From Streptomyces griseoflavus (GTDB taxonomy: Bacteria > Actinomycetota > Actinomycetes > Streptomycetales > Streptomycetaceae): a stretch of 64,000 nucleotides of DNA. This document shows positions 27,305 through 35,118 of this stretch, one piece after another. Position numbers and translations under genes: made by a program. Within the stretch, counting starts at the first letter, position 1; every line of letters starts with the position of its first letter. The notes under the pieces were generated by a model. That model saw only the letters and a program-made list of their open reading frames with translations, ran no database searches and was not told the origin of the DNA. The stretch is taken from contig NZ_BMUC01000007.1 in assembly GCF_014649995.1 (NCBI RefSeq), positions 62,001 through 126,000 of the forward strand, written 5' to 3'.

Positions 27305-27961
27305 GTGCTGCAGCAACTGTTCAGTCCGTCCGTCCTGCATGTGCTCGACCTGATGGGCATCTTCGTCTTCGCGATCTCCGGTGCCCTGCTGGCCGTGCGC
27401 AAGAACTTCGACGTCTTCGGCATCGCCGTGCTCGCCGAGGTCACCGCGCTGGGCGGAGGACTCTTCCGCGACCTGGTCATCGGCGCGGTGCCGCCCGCGG
27501 CGTTCACGGACCTCGGGTACTTCGTCACCCCGCTGTTCGCCGCCACCCTGGTGATCTTCCTCCATCCGCACGTGGAGCGCATCCAGGTCGCCGTCAACGC
27601 CTTCGACGCGGCCGGGCTCGGCCTCTTCTGCGTCGTCGGGACGACCAAGGCCTACGACTACGGGCTCGGACTGACCGCCTCCGCCTGTCTGGGCCTGGCC
27701 ACCGCCGTCGGCGGCGGCGTCCTGCGCGACGTGCTCGCCAACGAGGTGCCCTCGCTGCTGCGCTGGGACCGTGACCTGTACGCCGTTCCGGCCATCGTCG
27801 GCGCCACCATGGTCGCGCTGTTCATCCGCTACGACGTGCTGAACGCGATGACCAGTGGCGTCGCCGTGGTCACGGCCTTCGTGCTGCGGCTGCTGGCGAT
27901 GCGCTACCACTGGCGGGCTCCCCGCGCGTGGCACCGCCGCTCGACGGTCAGGGAGGAGTAG
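27305..27961 (+). CDS. TRIC/UPF0126 family membrane protein
   Basis: About 218 residues with seven apparent membrane helices in two homologous halves: VLDLMGIFVFAISGALLAVR with GGGLFRDLVIG in the first half and FDAAGLGLFCVVGTTKAYDYG with VGGGVLRDVLANEVP in the second. These GGG-RD repeats are the trimeric intracellular cation channel signature; bacterial members conduct monovalent cations, physiological role uncertain. GTG 27305 is chosen because upstream starts (TTG 27266 or 27284) fall in or beside the terminator hairpin. The ribosome binding site is weak, so the start is uncertain. Confidence 0.85.
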   Translation: MLQQLFSPSVLHVLDLMGIFVFAISGALLAVRKNFDVFGIAVLAEVTALGGGLFRDLVIGAVPPAAFTDLGYFVTPLFAATLVIFLHPHVERIQVAVNAFDAAGLGLFCVVGTTKAYDYGLGLTASACLGLATAVGGGVLRDVLANEVPSLLRWDRDLYAVPAIVGATMVALFIRYDVLNAMTSGVAVVTAFVLRLLAMRYHWRAPRAWHRRSTVREE

Positions 27962-29099
27962 CTCCGCCCGCCGTGCGGTGCCCGCCCAGCTCCTCGGTCA
28001 GCCAGCGGAAGGCCGGCACCACCTGCGGCCGCCACAGCGCCATCGTGTGTCCGCCGGCACTCCGCGGCAGCTTCACCACCTGCACGCTCGTCGGCGTCCT
28101 CGCGGCCCGGCCGAGCGCCACCGCGTCCTCGTAGCCGTCCTTCTCCTGGCCGGAGAGGTAGAGCGAGATCCGGGGCGGTGCCGCCGCCTCGCGCAGCATG
28201 CGGAGGGGGTCGTGCGCCGCGCGCAGGACCGGATCGCGTCCGGTGAGGGAGGCGCGTTCGACGGCCGGGTCGTTGTAGCCCGAGAGGCTGACCGCCGCGC
28301 CGTAGCGGTCGGGGTGCGCGATGGCGAGCCGGGTCGCGCAGTGCCCCCCGGCCGAGTACCCGGCGACCGACCACCCCCGCGGAGCGCTCTGCACACGGAA
28401 GTTGTCGATCACCATGCGCGGCACGTCGACGCCGAGCCAGCTCTCCGCGTTCACCCGGCCGGGAAGGTTGGCGCAGCCCGTGTCCGCGCCGGGGACCAGA
28501 GCGGTACGCGGTGCCACCAGCACGAACGGGGCGACGCGACCGTCCCGCATCAGCGGCATCAGCTGTTCGTGCGCGTCCAGCGTGCCGAACCATGCCTTCG
28601 CCGAGCCCGGGTAGCCCTGCAGCAGCTCGACCACCGGGAACCGGTGGCCGGCCCAGGCGGGATCGTCGTACTGCGGCGGCAGCCATACGTACACCTCGGC
28701 CTTCACCCCGGAGACCCGGCCGGTCAGCTCGGTGACGCGGACCCCGCCCGCCGTCCGCATGCCGGGTCCGGCGGCCGGCCGGAACGTCTGACGGACCTTG
28801 GGCAGCCGCTCCAGCACGACCCCGCCCGTGCCGTCGGCGCCGAGGTCCGCGGCGCGCTCCACATGGTCGCCGGTGCCCAGCAGGTCGGACCAGCTGTCGT
28901 AGAGCTGGTTGGAGTTGTTGACCAGCGTGAACACCAGGGTGATCGCCGTGGTCTGGGCGAACAGCAGCATGGCCACCCGGGTGACCGCCCGCACGGCGCG
29001 GGGCCCGCGCACCCGGGTCCACAGCAGGAGCGGCAGTCCGAGGGCGACGACCGCCAGGACGGCCAGGGTGCAGAGGAACGGGGTCCCGGTGAGGCTCAT
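27948..29099 (-). CDS. Membrane-anchored alpha/beta-hydrolase-fold esterase
   Basis: About 383 residues. Two N-terminal hydrophobic helices (FLCTLAVLAVVALGLPLLLW and VAMLLFAQTTAITLVFTLV) suggest it is anchored with the catalytic part outside. The hydrolase domain resembles the esterase D/antigen 85 family: VYVWLPPQYDD, VELLQGYPGSAKAWF, nucleophile elbow VAGYSAGGHCA and a late GGHTMALW that supplies the histidine. ATG 29099 gives a natural membrane-protein N-terminus, but no clear ribosome binding site is seen and a GTG 12 codons upstream is possible. It converges on the TRIC-type gene with a 14-base overlap. Confidence 0.8.
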   Translation of the reverse strand: MSLTGTPFLCTLAVLAVVALGLPLLLWTRVRGPRAVRAVTRVAMLLFAQTTAITLVFTLVNNSNQLYDSWSDLLGTGDHVERAADLGADGTGGVVLERLPKVRQTFRPAAGPGMRTAGGVRVTELTGRVSGVKAEVYVWLPPQYDDPAWAGHRFPVVELLQGYPGSAKAWFGTLDAHEQLMPLMRDGRVAPFVLVAPRTALVPGADTGCANLPGRVNAESWLGVDVPRMVIDNFRVQSAPRGWSVAGYSAGGHCATRLAIAHPDRYGAAVSLSGYNDPAVERASLTGRDPVLRAAHDPLRMLREAAAPPRISLYLSGQEKDGYEDAVALGRAARTPTSVQVVKLPRSAGGHTMALWRPQVVPAFRWLTEELGGHRTAGGATPP

Positions 29100-29197
29100 G
29101 TCCGGAGAGAGGGCGAAAACAGGCACCGGGTTCACACCACCGACCGACCCACCCGACAAAGCTACCGCTTAGTATTATCTTCTTGTACTGTTCATCC

Positions 29198-30067
29198 ATG
29201 CCAGAAGCAGCCCTCGCCCGGGCCACCGAGGCCCCCCGGGCCACGATCGGCGCCAGTGAGTTCGACCGCGACACCGCTCTCACCCGGCGCGCGCCCGGCG
29301 TCTACGACATCGACCTCTCCGCCGGCTGGACGATCATCAACGCCGTCAACGGTGGTTACCTGCTGGCCGTTCTGGGCCGTGCCCTCGCGGACGCCCTGCC
29401 GCACTCCGACCCGTTCACCGTCTCCGCGCACTATCTGACCGCCTCCCAGCCGGGCCCGGCGGTCGTCCGCACCGAGACCGTGCGCACCGGGCGGACCCTG
29501 TCGACGGGGCAGGCGTCCCTGTTCCAGCGTGACGAGCAGGGCAACGAGGTGGAGCGCATCCGCGTCCTCGCCTCCTACGGCGACCTGGACTCCCTCCCCG
29601 ACGACGTCCGCACGACGGCCGAGCCGCCCGCGATACCGCCGATGGAGCAGTGCTTCGGACCCGAGGACGGACCCGCCCCCGTCGAGGGCAGCTCCGCCAT
29701 CACCGACCGCCTGATGCTGAAACTCGACCCGTCGACCCTGGGCTGGGCGCTCGGGCAGCCCTCCGGCAAGGGGGAGATGCGGGCCTGGTTCGGCCTCTCC
29801 GACGGCCGGGACCCCGACCCGTTCGCCCTGCTGCTCGCGGTGGACGCCCTGCCGCCGACCGCCTTCGAGATGGGCCTGACCGGCTGGGTCCCCACGGTCG
29901 AACTCACCGTCCACGTCCGCTGCCGACCCGCCCCGGGTCCCCTGCGCGTCGCCATCACCACCCGCAACCTCGCCGGCGGCTTCCTGGAGGAGGACGCCGA
30001 GGTCTGGGACACCGACAACCGCCTGGTCGCCCAGTCCCGCCAACTGGCCAGAGCCCGCCTGACCTGA
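29198..30067 (+). CDS. Acyl-CoA thioesterase-like protein (double hotdog)
   Basis: 289 residues. The first hotdog half has INAVNGGYLLAVLGRAL and DPFTVSAHYLTASQPGPA, and the second has FGLSDGRDPDPFALLLAVDALPP and LTVHVRCRPAPG, the TesB-like arrangement. It is predicted to hydrolyse acyl-CoA thioesters in the cytoplasm; chain specificity is unknown. The ATG lies only 20 bases after a TATTAT hexamer (29173-29178) with no purine-rich binding site between, so the leader is probably very short. It is transcribed away from the esterase gene. Confidence 0.85.
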   Translation: MPEAALARATEAPRATIGASEFDRDTALTRRAPGVYDIDLSAGWTIINAVNGGYLLAVLGRALADALPHSDPFTVSAHYLTASQPGPAVVRTETVRTGRTLSTGQASLFQRDEQGNEVERIRVLASYGDLDSLPDDVRTTAEPPAIPPMEQCFGPEDGPAPVEGSSAITDRLMLKLDPSTLGWALGQPSGKGEMRAWFGLSDGRDPDPFALLLAVDALPPTAFEMGLTGWVPTVELTVHVRCRPAPGPLRVAITTRNLAGGFLEEDAEVWDTDNRLVAQSRQLARARLT

Positions 30068-30091
30068 CCCCCTCCCAGCCCGCCCTCCCGG

Positions 30092-30290
30092 CCCGTCCGG
30101 CGTTCGACGACGAGGCCCCGCCCTCCCGGCCCGTTCGGGGCCTGGGGGAGCGGCTTCGCCTTCCCGGTCCATGCGGCACCCGGGAACGAGGCCCCGCCCT
30201 CTCAGCCCGTCCGGCGTTTGAGGACGAGGCCCGTCCAGGGCCGAAGGGGGGTCCGGGGGTGCAGCCCCCGGGGACGGGAAGGGGCGGCGG
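30092..30290 (+). repeat. Streptomyces intergenic repeat, two degenerate copies
   Basis: The motif CCCGTCCGGCGTTCGACGAC at 30092 and CCCGTCCGGCGTTTGAGGAC at 30206, each followed by GAGGC, occurs twice here. The second is followed by AGGGGGGTCCGGGGGTGCAG and CCCCCGGGGACGGG, which folds into a strong hairpin. A third related copy is at 39714. I recognise this as a common intergenic element of Streptomyces. It sits between the thioesterase stop and the TetR stop, where genes converge, and could act as a terminator. Confidence 0.75.
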
Positions 30291-30303
30291 GGGCGAAACC
30301 CGC

Positions 30304-30951
30304 TCACCCGCCCCCACCCGGCAGATCCAGCCAATGCGCCCGCCCGACACTGATCAGCCGCAACTGCCGCGCCGCCAGCCCGGCCACCCGCTCCCGTTCC
30401 CCCGGCCCACCCTCCGCCGCCGCCTCCAGCAACAGCGACGCAGTCATCAGCATCTGATCCACATACAGCTGCGCCAGCATCAGCAGGTCCTCCTCCCCCC
30501 ACCCCGCGGACACCGCGTCCGAGGCCAACGCCTCCCCGACCTCCGCGGTGAACAGCTCCAACTGCCCGCGTATCGCTTCCCGCACCGCCCGCACCCCGCC
30601 GTGCCGCTCCCGGGCGATGAACCGGACGTGCGCCGGATGCGCGTCCACATGACCGGCGATCAACCCGACGGCACGCGCGATGCGCTCCTCCCCGTCACCG
30701 GTGGTGGACACCGTCGTCCGGATCATCGGGTGCAGGCTGCCCAGCGCCTCCTCGACCAGCGCCACGCCCAGGTCCTCGACCGACCGGAAGTGCCGGTAGA
30801 AGGCGGTCGGGGCGATCCCCACGGCCCGGGTGACCTCGCGCAGGCCCAGGCTGCTCAGGCTCTGTCCCTCCAGCAACTCCAGCGCCGCGTCGAGCAGTGC
30901 CTGCCGGGTTTTCTCTTTCCGGGCCTGCCGGACGCCGGAGATGTGACTCAT
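30304..30951 (-). CDS. TetR-family regulator, FabR/DesT-like
   Basis: 215 residues. N-terminal helix-turn-helix: KTRQALLDAALELLEGQSLSSLGLREVTRAVGIAPTAFYRHF, the TetR pattern with the AFYRHF recognition end seen in FabR-type regulators; the rest is helical. FabR and DesT control unsaturated fatty acid genes in Gram-negative bacteria. Here a role in lipid metabolism is only inferred, helped by the adjacent thioesterase and by two operator-like sites upstream resembling the DesT site. ATG 30951 is 11 bases from the first site, so autoregulation is likely. It diverges from the small membrane protein gene at 31065. Confidence 0.85.
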   Translation of the reverse strand: MSHISGVRQARKEKTRQALLDAALELLEGQSLSSLGLREVTRAVGIAPTAFYRHFRSVEDLGVALVEEALGSLHPMIRTTVSTTGDGEERIARAVGLIAGHVDAHPAHVRFIARERHGGVRAVREAIRGQLELFTAEVGEALASDAVSAGWGEEDLLMLAQLYVDQMLMTASLLLEAAAEGGPGERERVAGLAARQLRLISVGRAHWLDLPGGGG

Positions 30952-30961
30952 ACCATGCAGT

Positions 30962-31030
30962 CAACAACTGTTCTCCGGAATTGAGAAGTGAGGGCGAGGG
31001 CTACCCTGGGAACTCAGTGAACAACTGTTC
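30962..31030 (+). promoter_or_regulatory. Divergent promoter with two candidate TetR operators
   Basis: CAACAACTGTTC at 30962-30973 and GAACAACTGTTC at 31019-31030 share 11 of 12 bases; the second is extended by GT to the left. GAACA-AC-TGTTC is an inverted repeat. A plausible plus-strand promoter lies between: TTGAGA at 30981-30986 and TACCCT at 31002-31007 (15-base spacer), so the second site covers the expected start of transcription. The first site lies next to the regulator's own ATG. The sites look like those of the FabR/DesT group as I recall them. Confidence 0.6.
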
Positions 31031-31064
31031 CTACAAGCGTTCACCGAACCTGGGGGATCCACTC

Positions 31065-31232
31065 ATGCTCTTCCTCGTCGCCGCGCTTCTGCTGCTGGGC
31101 GTCGCCCTGGGCACCGTGGCCCACGCGCCGCTGACCTTCTCCGTCGCCGCCGGTGCCGTCATCGCCGTCTGGCTGGGCGTCTTCGCCCTGCGCGAGCGCC
31201 ACGGCCGCCGACGCGGCACCCCGGCGCGCTGA
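31065..31232 (+). CDS. Small membrane protein (55 residues)
   Basis: MLFLVAALLLLGVALGTVAH begins the first membrane helix and a second follows (LTFSVAAGAVIAVWLGVFAL), ending in an Arg-rich cytoplasmic tail RERHGRRRGTPAR. The ATG at 31065 follows TGGGGGA by a few bases. It is the first gene after the divergent promoter with the two TetR-type sites, so it is the most likely target of the regulator. No family recognised; the two-helix form is common in Streptomyces small proteins. Confidence 0.65.
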   Translation: MLFLVAALLLLGVALGTVAHAPLTFSVAAGAVIAVWLGVFALRERHGRRRGTPAR

Positions 31233-31325
31233 CCCGCCCGAAGACCCACCTGAGCGACCCCGACACCCGAGCGACCCCGACACCCGACCGAACCCGCCGA
31301 CCCCCGACCGTGGGAGCCGATCGCC

Positions 31326-31592
31326 ATGCACCTCACCGCACCGGCCGGCCGACGCACCGGTATCCACGACACCGACGGGATGGCCGTCGCGTCCTTCGTC
31401 CTGGGCCTGCTGGGCCTGCTCGTCCTCAACGTCTTCCTCGGCCCCGCCGCCATCGTGCTGGCGGCCCTCGCCCTGTGGCGGGGCACGCCCCGACGCGGCC
31501 GAGCCCTCCTCGGCCTCGGACTCGGCGTCGCCGACCTCCTCGTCCTCGTGGCGTTCATGCAGACGGACGGCACGTTGTCGTGGAGCTTCTGA
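31326..31592 (+). CDS. DUF4190-type small membrane protein
   Basis: 88 residues from ATG 31326, with GGGAG 9 bases upstream. After a short N-terminus come GMAVASFVLGLLGLLVLNVFLG and AAIVLAALALWRGTPRRGRALLGLGLGVADLLVLVAF: two helices joined by a basic loop, the DUF4190 pattern (MAVASLVLG...GRGLAxxGLxLG). Function is unknown. It lies 93 bases after the 55-residue membrane protein and may be cotranscribed with it. Confidence 0.7.
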   Translation: MHLTAPAGRRTGIHDTDGMAVASFVLGLLGLLVLNVFLGPAAIVLAALALWRGTPRRGRALLGLGLGVADLLVLVAFMQTDGTLSWSF

Positions 31593-31676
31593 GCCGCCAC
31601 CGCGATCCGGCCGGCGTCGTCCCGGCCGACGGCGACCCGGGCCCGGTGCGCGCGGCCCCGTAGAATCGGCCCCACC

Positions 31677-32846
31677 ATGGCTTACCTCGACCACGCCGCG
31701 ACCACCCCGATGCTTCCCGAGGCAGTCGAGGCACTCGCCGCGCACCTGGGCGTCACCGGCAACGCCTCCTCCCTCCACGCGGCCGGGCGCCGTGCCCGGC
31801 GCACCGTCGAGGAGGCCCGCGAGACCCTCGCCGAGGCCCTCGGGGCCCGCCCCAGCGAGATCGTCTTCACCTCCGGCGGCACGGAGGCCGACAACCTCGC
31901 CGTGAAGGGCCTCTACTGGTCCCGCCGCGACGCCGACCCGGCCCGCACCAGGGTCCTGGCCAGCCCCGTCGAACACCACGCCGTCCTCGACGCCGTCCAC
32001 TGGCTCGGCGAGCACGAGGGCGCCACCGTCGAGTACCTGCCGGTCGACTCCCACGGCCGGGTCCACCCGGACGCCCTGCGCCGGGCCATCGCCCGCAACC
32101 CCGACGACGTCGCCCTCGCCACGGTCATGTGGGCCAACAACGAGATCGGGACCGTCCTGCCGGTCCGCGAACTCGCCGAGGCGGCAGCCGAGTTCGGGGT
32201 GCCACTGCACTCCGACGCGGTCCAGGCCTTCGGCCAGGTCCCCGTCGACTTCGCCGCCTCCGGGCTCGCCGCGATGACCGTCTCCGGCCACAAGATCGGC
32301 GGCCCGTACGGCATCGGCGCGCTGGTCCTGGGCCGTGAGCACACCCCCGTGCCGGTCCTGCACGGAGGCGGTCAGGAGCGCCATGTCCGCTCCGGCACCC
32401 TCGACGTCCCCGCCGTCGCCTCCTTCGCGGTCGCCGGACGGCTCGCCGCCGAACAGCGGGAGTGGTTCGCCCGCGACGTCGGGCGGCTGCGGGACGACCT
32501 GGTCGCCGCGGTCCGCGAGGCCGTCCCCGACGCCGTCCTCGGCGGTGACCCCGCGCCGGACGGCCGCCTGCCGGCCAACGCCCACTTCACCTTCCCCGGG
32601 TGCGAGGGCGATTCGCTGCTGCTGCTGCTCGACGCCCAGGGCATCGAGTGCTCGACCGGTTCCGCGTGCACGGCCGGGGTGGCCCAGCCCAGCCACGTCC
32701 TGCTGGCCACCGGGGTGGACCCCGATCTCGCCCGCGGGACGCTGCGCTTCTCCCTGGGGCACAGCTCGACGGAGGCGGACGTCGAGGCGCTGGCGAAGGC
32801 CATCGGTCCGGCGGTGGAGAGGGCCCGGGCGGCGGGGCTGGTGTAG
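31677..32846 (+). CDS. Cysteine desulfurase (NifS/IscS type)
   Basis: PLP enzyme that removes sulfur from cysteine as an enzyme-bound persulfide. 389 residues starting [13 protein letters not shown]. Visible motifs: [32 protein letters not shown], the PLP-lysine segment [15 protein letters not shown] and the active-site cysteine loop [11 protein letters not shown] followed by PSHVL. With mnmA close downstream it likely supplies sulfur for tRNA thiolation, and perhaps for clusters. TAGAAT at 31661-31666 lies 10 bases before the ATG with no ribosome binding site, so the mRNA may be leaderless. Confidence 0.95.
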   Translation: MAYLDHAATTPMLPEAVEALAAHLGVTGNASSLHAAGRRARRTVEEARETLAEALGARPSEIVFTSGGTEADNLAVKGLYWSRRDADPARTRVLASPVEHHAVLDAVHWLGEHEGATVEYLPVDSHGRVHPDALRRAIARNPDDVALATVMWANNEIGTVLPVRELAEAAAEFGVPLHSDAVQAFGQVPVDFAASGLAAMTVSGHKIGGPYGIGALVLGREHTPVPVLHGGGQERHVRSGTLDVPAVASFAVAGRLAAEQREWFARDVGRLRDDLVAAVREAVPDAVLGGDPAPDGRLPANAHFTFPGCEGDSLLLLLDAQGIECSTGSACTAGVAQPSHVLLATGVDPDLARGTLRFSLGHSSTEADVEALAKAIGPAVERARAAGLV

Positions 32847-32854
32847 GGGGTGTG

Positions 32855-32935
32855 CCGCCCCCTCCGCCTCTTCCCTTCCCGACCCCGGGGGCTGCGCCCC
32901 CAGGCTCCCTTCGCGCCGTCCCCGCGCCCCTTCGT
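32855..32935. terminator. Bidirectional terminator/repeat between convergent genes
   Basis: The gap between the desulfurase and amidase stops is G/C-rich and contains GGGGGC-TGC-GCCCCC (32887-32901), a perfect 6-base hairpin with a 3-base loop inside CCCCGGGGGCTGCGCCCCCAGG. This is typical of the terminator parts of Streptomyces intergenic repeats and would serve both convergent genes. Confidence 0.65.
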
Positions 32936-32937
32936 CC

Positions 32938-33630
32938 CTAGGGCAGTGCCTTGGTGTCCGGTTCCGTCGGCGTCGTCGTGCGGGCCGCGCGGACGAGCTT
33001 GAGGTAGCGGTTCCAGTCCCAGTGCGGCCCCGGGTCGGTGTGGTCGGTGCCGGGCACCTCGATGTGGCCGATGATGTGCTCCCGGTCCACGGGGATGTCG
33101 TAGCGGGCGCATATGCGGGCCGTCAGACGCGCCGACGCCTCGTACATCTCGTCCGTGAGGTCCCCGGGCCGGTCCACGAAGCCCTCGTGCTCGATGCCGA
33201 TGCTGCGCTCGTTGTAGTCGCGGTTGCCCGCGTGGTACGCCACGTCCAGCTCGCGGATCATCTGCGTGACCCGGCCGTCCTGGCCGACGATGTAGTGCGT
33301 CGCCGCCTTGTGGCCCGGGTCCTGGAACGCCCGCACCGCGCTGTCGAAGCTGCCCTGGGTGACATGGACGATCACCATGTCGATGCCGAAGTCGTCCGGC
33401 CGGTCCGCCCGCCGCCAGTTCGCGTCCGAGGCCGCCACCCAGCGGGCACCCGCGAAGTCGACCGCGCCCGGCTCGCGCGGCTTCTCCACGCCGGGCACGC
33501 GCCACCACAGCCGCGCCAGCTCGTCACGGGCCAGCACCGCCGTGCCCGCCGCGGCCGCGACCCCGCCCACGATCAGGGCCCGCCGGCCGATGCGCCGGTC
33601 CGTGTCCGCGGATGCCTTGTGATCCCCCAT
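32938..33630 (-). CDS. N-acetylmuramoyl-L-alanine amidase (Amidase_2), probable Tat export
   Basis: 230 residues from ATG 33630. The N-terminus RRIGRRALIVGGVAAAAGTAVLA is a twin-arginine-like signal followed by a hydrophobic stretch. The catalytic domain has IVHVTQGSFDSAVRAF, HYIVGQDGRVTQMI, AYHAGNRDYNERSIGIEHEG and IIGHIEVPGTDHTDPGPHW; the conserved His residues and the DPGPHW motif are those that bind zinc in amidase_2 enzymes. It cleaves the bond between N-acetylmuramic acid and L-alanine in the cell wall. It converges with the desulfurase gene and diverges from mnmA. No strong ribosome binding site is seen before the ATG. Confidence 0.88.
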   Translation of the reverse strand: MGDHKASADTDRRIGRRALIVGGVAAAAGTAVLARDELARLWWRVPGVEKPREPGAVDFAGARWVAASDANWRRADRPDDFGIDMVIVHVTQGSFDSAVRAFQDPGHKAATHYIVGQDGRVTQMIRELDVAYHAGNRDYNERSIGIEHEGFVDRPGDLTDEMYEASARLTARICARYDIPVDREHIIGHIEVPGTDHTDPGPHWDWNRYLKLVRAARTTTPTEPDTKALP

Positions 33631-33690
33631 GTGAGCGTGAACGGATACCCGGCCGCCCTGGTTCCCGCGCCCCCGTACCCTTGAAGGGCT

Positions 33691-34827
33691 ATGACTGACA
33701 TCCCGCAGCGCTCCCGCCCCCTCCGCGTCCTGGCCGCCATGTCCGGCGGAGTCGACTCCGCCGTCGCCGCCGCCCGCGCCGCCGAAGCGGGTCACGACGT
33801 CACCGGAGTCCACCTCGCGCTCTCCGCGAACCCGCAGTCGTTCCGTACCGGCGCACGGGGCTGTTGCACCATCGAGGACTCGCGCGACGCCCGCCGCGCC
33901 GCCGACGTCATCGGCATCCCGTTCTACGTGTGGGACCTCGCCGACCGCTTCCGCGAGGACGTCGTCGAGGACTTCGTCGCCGAGTACGAGGCCGGCCGCA
34001 CCCCGAACCCGTGCCTGCGCTGCAACGAGAAGATCAAGTTCGCGGCGCTGCTGGACAAGGCGCTCGCGCTCGGCTTCGACGCCGTGTGCACCGGCCACTA
34101 CGCCCAGGTGATCCAGCGCGAGGACGGCACGCGCGAGCTGCACCGCGCCTCCGACATGGCCAAGGACCAGAGCTACGTCCTCGGTGTGCTCGACGACCGC
34201 CAGCTCGCCCACGCCCTGTTCCCCCTCGGTGACACCGTCACCACCAAGGAGGAGATCCGCGCGGAGGCCGAGCGGCGCGGACTCGCCGTCGCCAAGAAGC
34301 CCGACTCGCACGACATCTGCTTCATCGCCGACGGCGACACCCAGGGCTTCCTCGCGGGCCGCCTGGGGAAGGCCGAGGGCGACATCGTCGACGAGTCCGG
34401 CGCCAAGGTCGGCAGCCACGAGGGCGCGTACGGCTTCACCATCGGCCAGCGCAAGGGCCTGCGCATCGGCACCCCCGCCCCCGACGGCAAGCCCCGCTAC
34501 GTCCTCGACATCTCCCCGGTGACCAACACCGTCACGGTCGGCCCCGCGGCGGCCCTCGACGTCACCGCCCTGACCGCGGTCAAGCCCCGCTGGTGCGGCG
34601 CCGCCCCCACCGGCCCCGGCACCTACACCGCCCAGCTGCGCGCCCACGGCGGCGAGACCGAGGTGACGGCGGAACTCGTCGACGGCACCCTCGACGTGAC
34701 GTTCACCGAGCCCGTCAGGGGCGTCGCCCCCGGCCAGGCGATCGTGCTGTACGACGGCACCCGCGTGGTCGGCTCGGCGACCATCGCGTCCACGGTGCGG
34801 GCGGCGCGGACCACCTCGGCCGTCTGA
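33691..34827 (+). CDS. mnmA: tRNA-specific 2-thiouridylase
   Basis: Introduces the sulfur of 2-thiouridine at wobble position 34 of Lys, Glu and Gln tRNAs, using ATP and a persulfide from a cysteine desulfurase. 378 residues. PP-loop [30 protein letters not shown] containing the first catalytic cysteine, TGHYAQV, KDQSYVL, and the second cysteine in [11 protein letters not shown] are present. TACCCT at 33676-33681 lies 9 bases before the ATG and no proper ribosome binding site fits, so a leaderless message is possible. It diverges from the amidase gene, and the likely sulfur donor is encoded just upstream of that. Confidence 0.97.
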   Translation: MTDIPQRSRPLRVLAAMSGGVDSAVAAARAAEAGHDVTGVHLALSANPQSFRTGARGCCTIEDSRDARRAADVIGIPFYVWDLADRFREDVVEDFVAEYEAGRTPNPCLRCNEKIKFAALLDKALALGFDAVCTGHYAQVIQREDGTRELHRASDMAKDQSYVLGVLDDRQLAHALFPLGDTVTTKEEIRAEAERRGLAVAKKPDSHDICFIADGDTQGFLAGRLGKAEGDIVDESGAKVGSHEGAYGFTIGQRKGLRIGTPAPDGKPRYVLDISPVTNTVTVGPAAALDVTALTAVKPRWCGAAPTGPGTYTAQLRAHGGETEVTAELVDGTLDVTFTEPVRGVAPGQAIVLYDGTRVVGSATIASTVRAARTTSAV

Positions 34828-35022
34828 CGGGGTCCGGCATCCGTGGGGCCGGACGGCCCTCCGGAACAGGGACGTCCGGCCCCGGTCCGGGGGACCTCCG
34901 GCGGCGCCCCGCCCGCCGCCCGCCGTGATGTGCTGCGGATGCGCCCTCCGGTCTCCGCACGGCCGCCGTGCACCGGCCGGAGCGCGCGCACCCCTGCCAC
35001 AGAGCCGACAGGAAACGCCGCG

Positions 35023-35118
35023 ATGCCCCGCACAGCCGTCCCCGCCCCAGCCGTCCGCCCGGCGCGAGCCGCCTTCCCGGTGTCCCTCGCCCGGAGCGCG
35101 CGGCGGGTGGACGCGTGA
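35023..35118 (+). CDS. Possible 31-residue ORF ahead of the flavohemoglobin gene
   Basis: Starts at ATG 35023 with AGGAAA about 8 bases upstream and ends in TGA overlapping the GTG at 35115 (GTGA). The peptide MPRTAVPAPAVRPARA and onward is Ala/Arg/Pro-rich with no recognised domain. The arrangement could couple translation of the next gene. It may equally be chance in high-GC sequence. Confidence 0.25.
   Translation: MPRTAVPAPAVRPARAAFPVSLARSARRVDA

Noticed and set aside
27266-27305. TTG 27266 as start of the TRIC-type protein
   Set aside because: It lies in the loop of the terminator hairpin and adds non-conserved residues.
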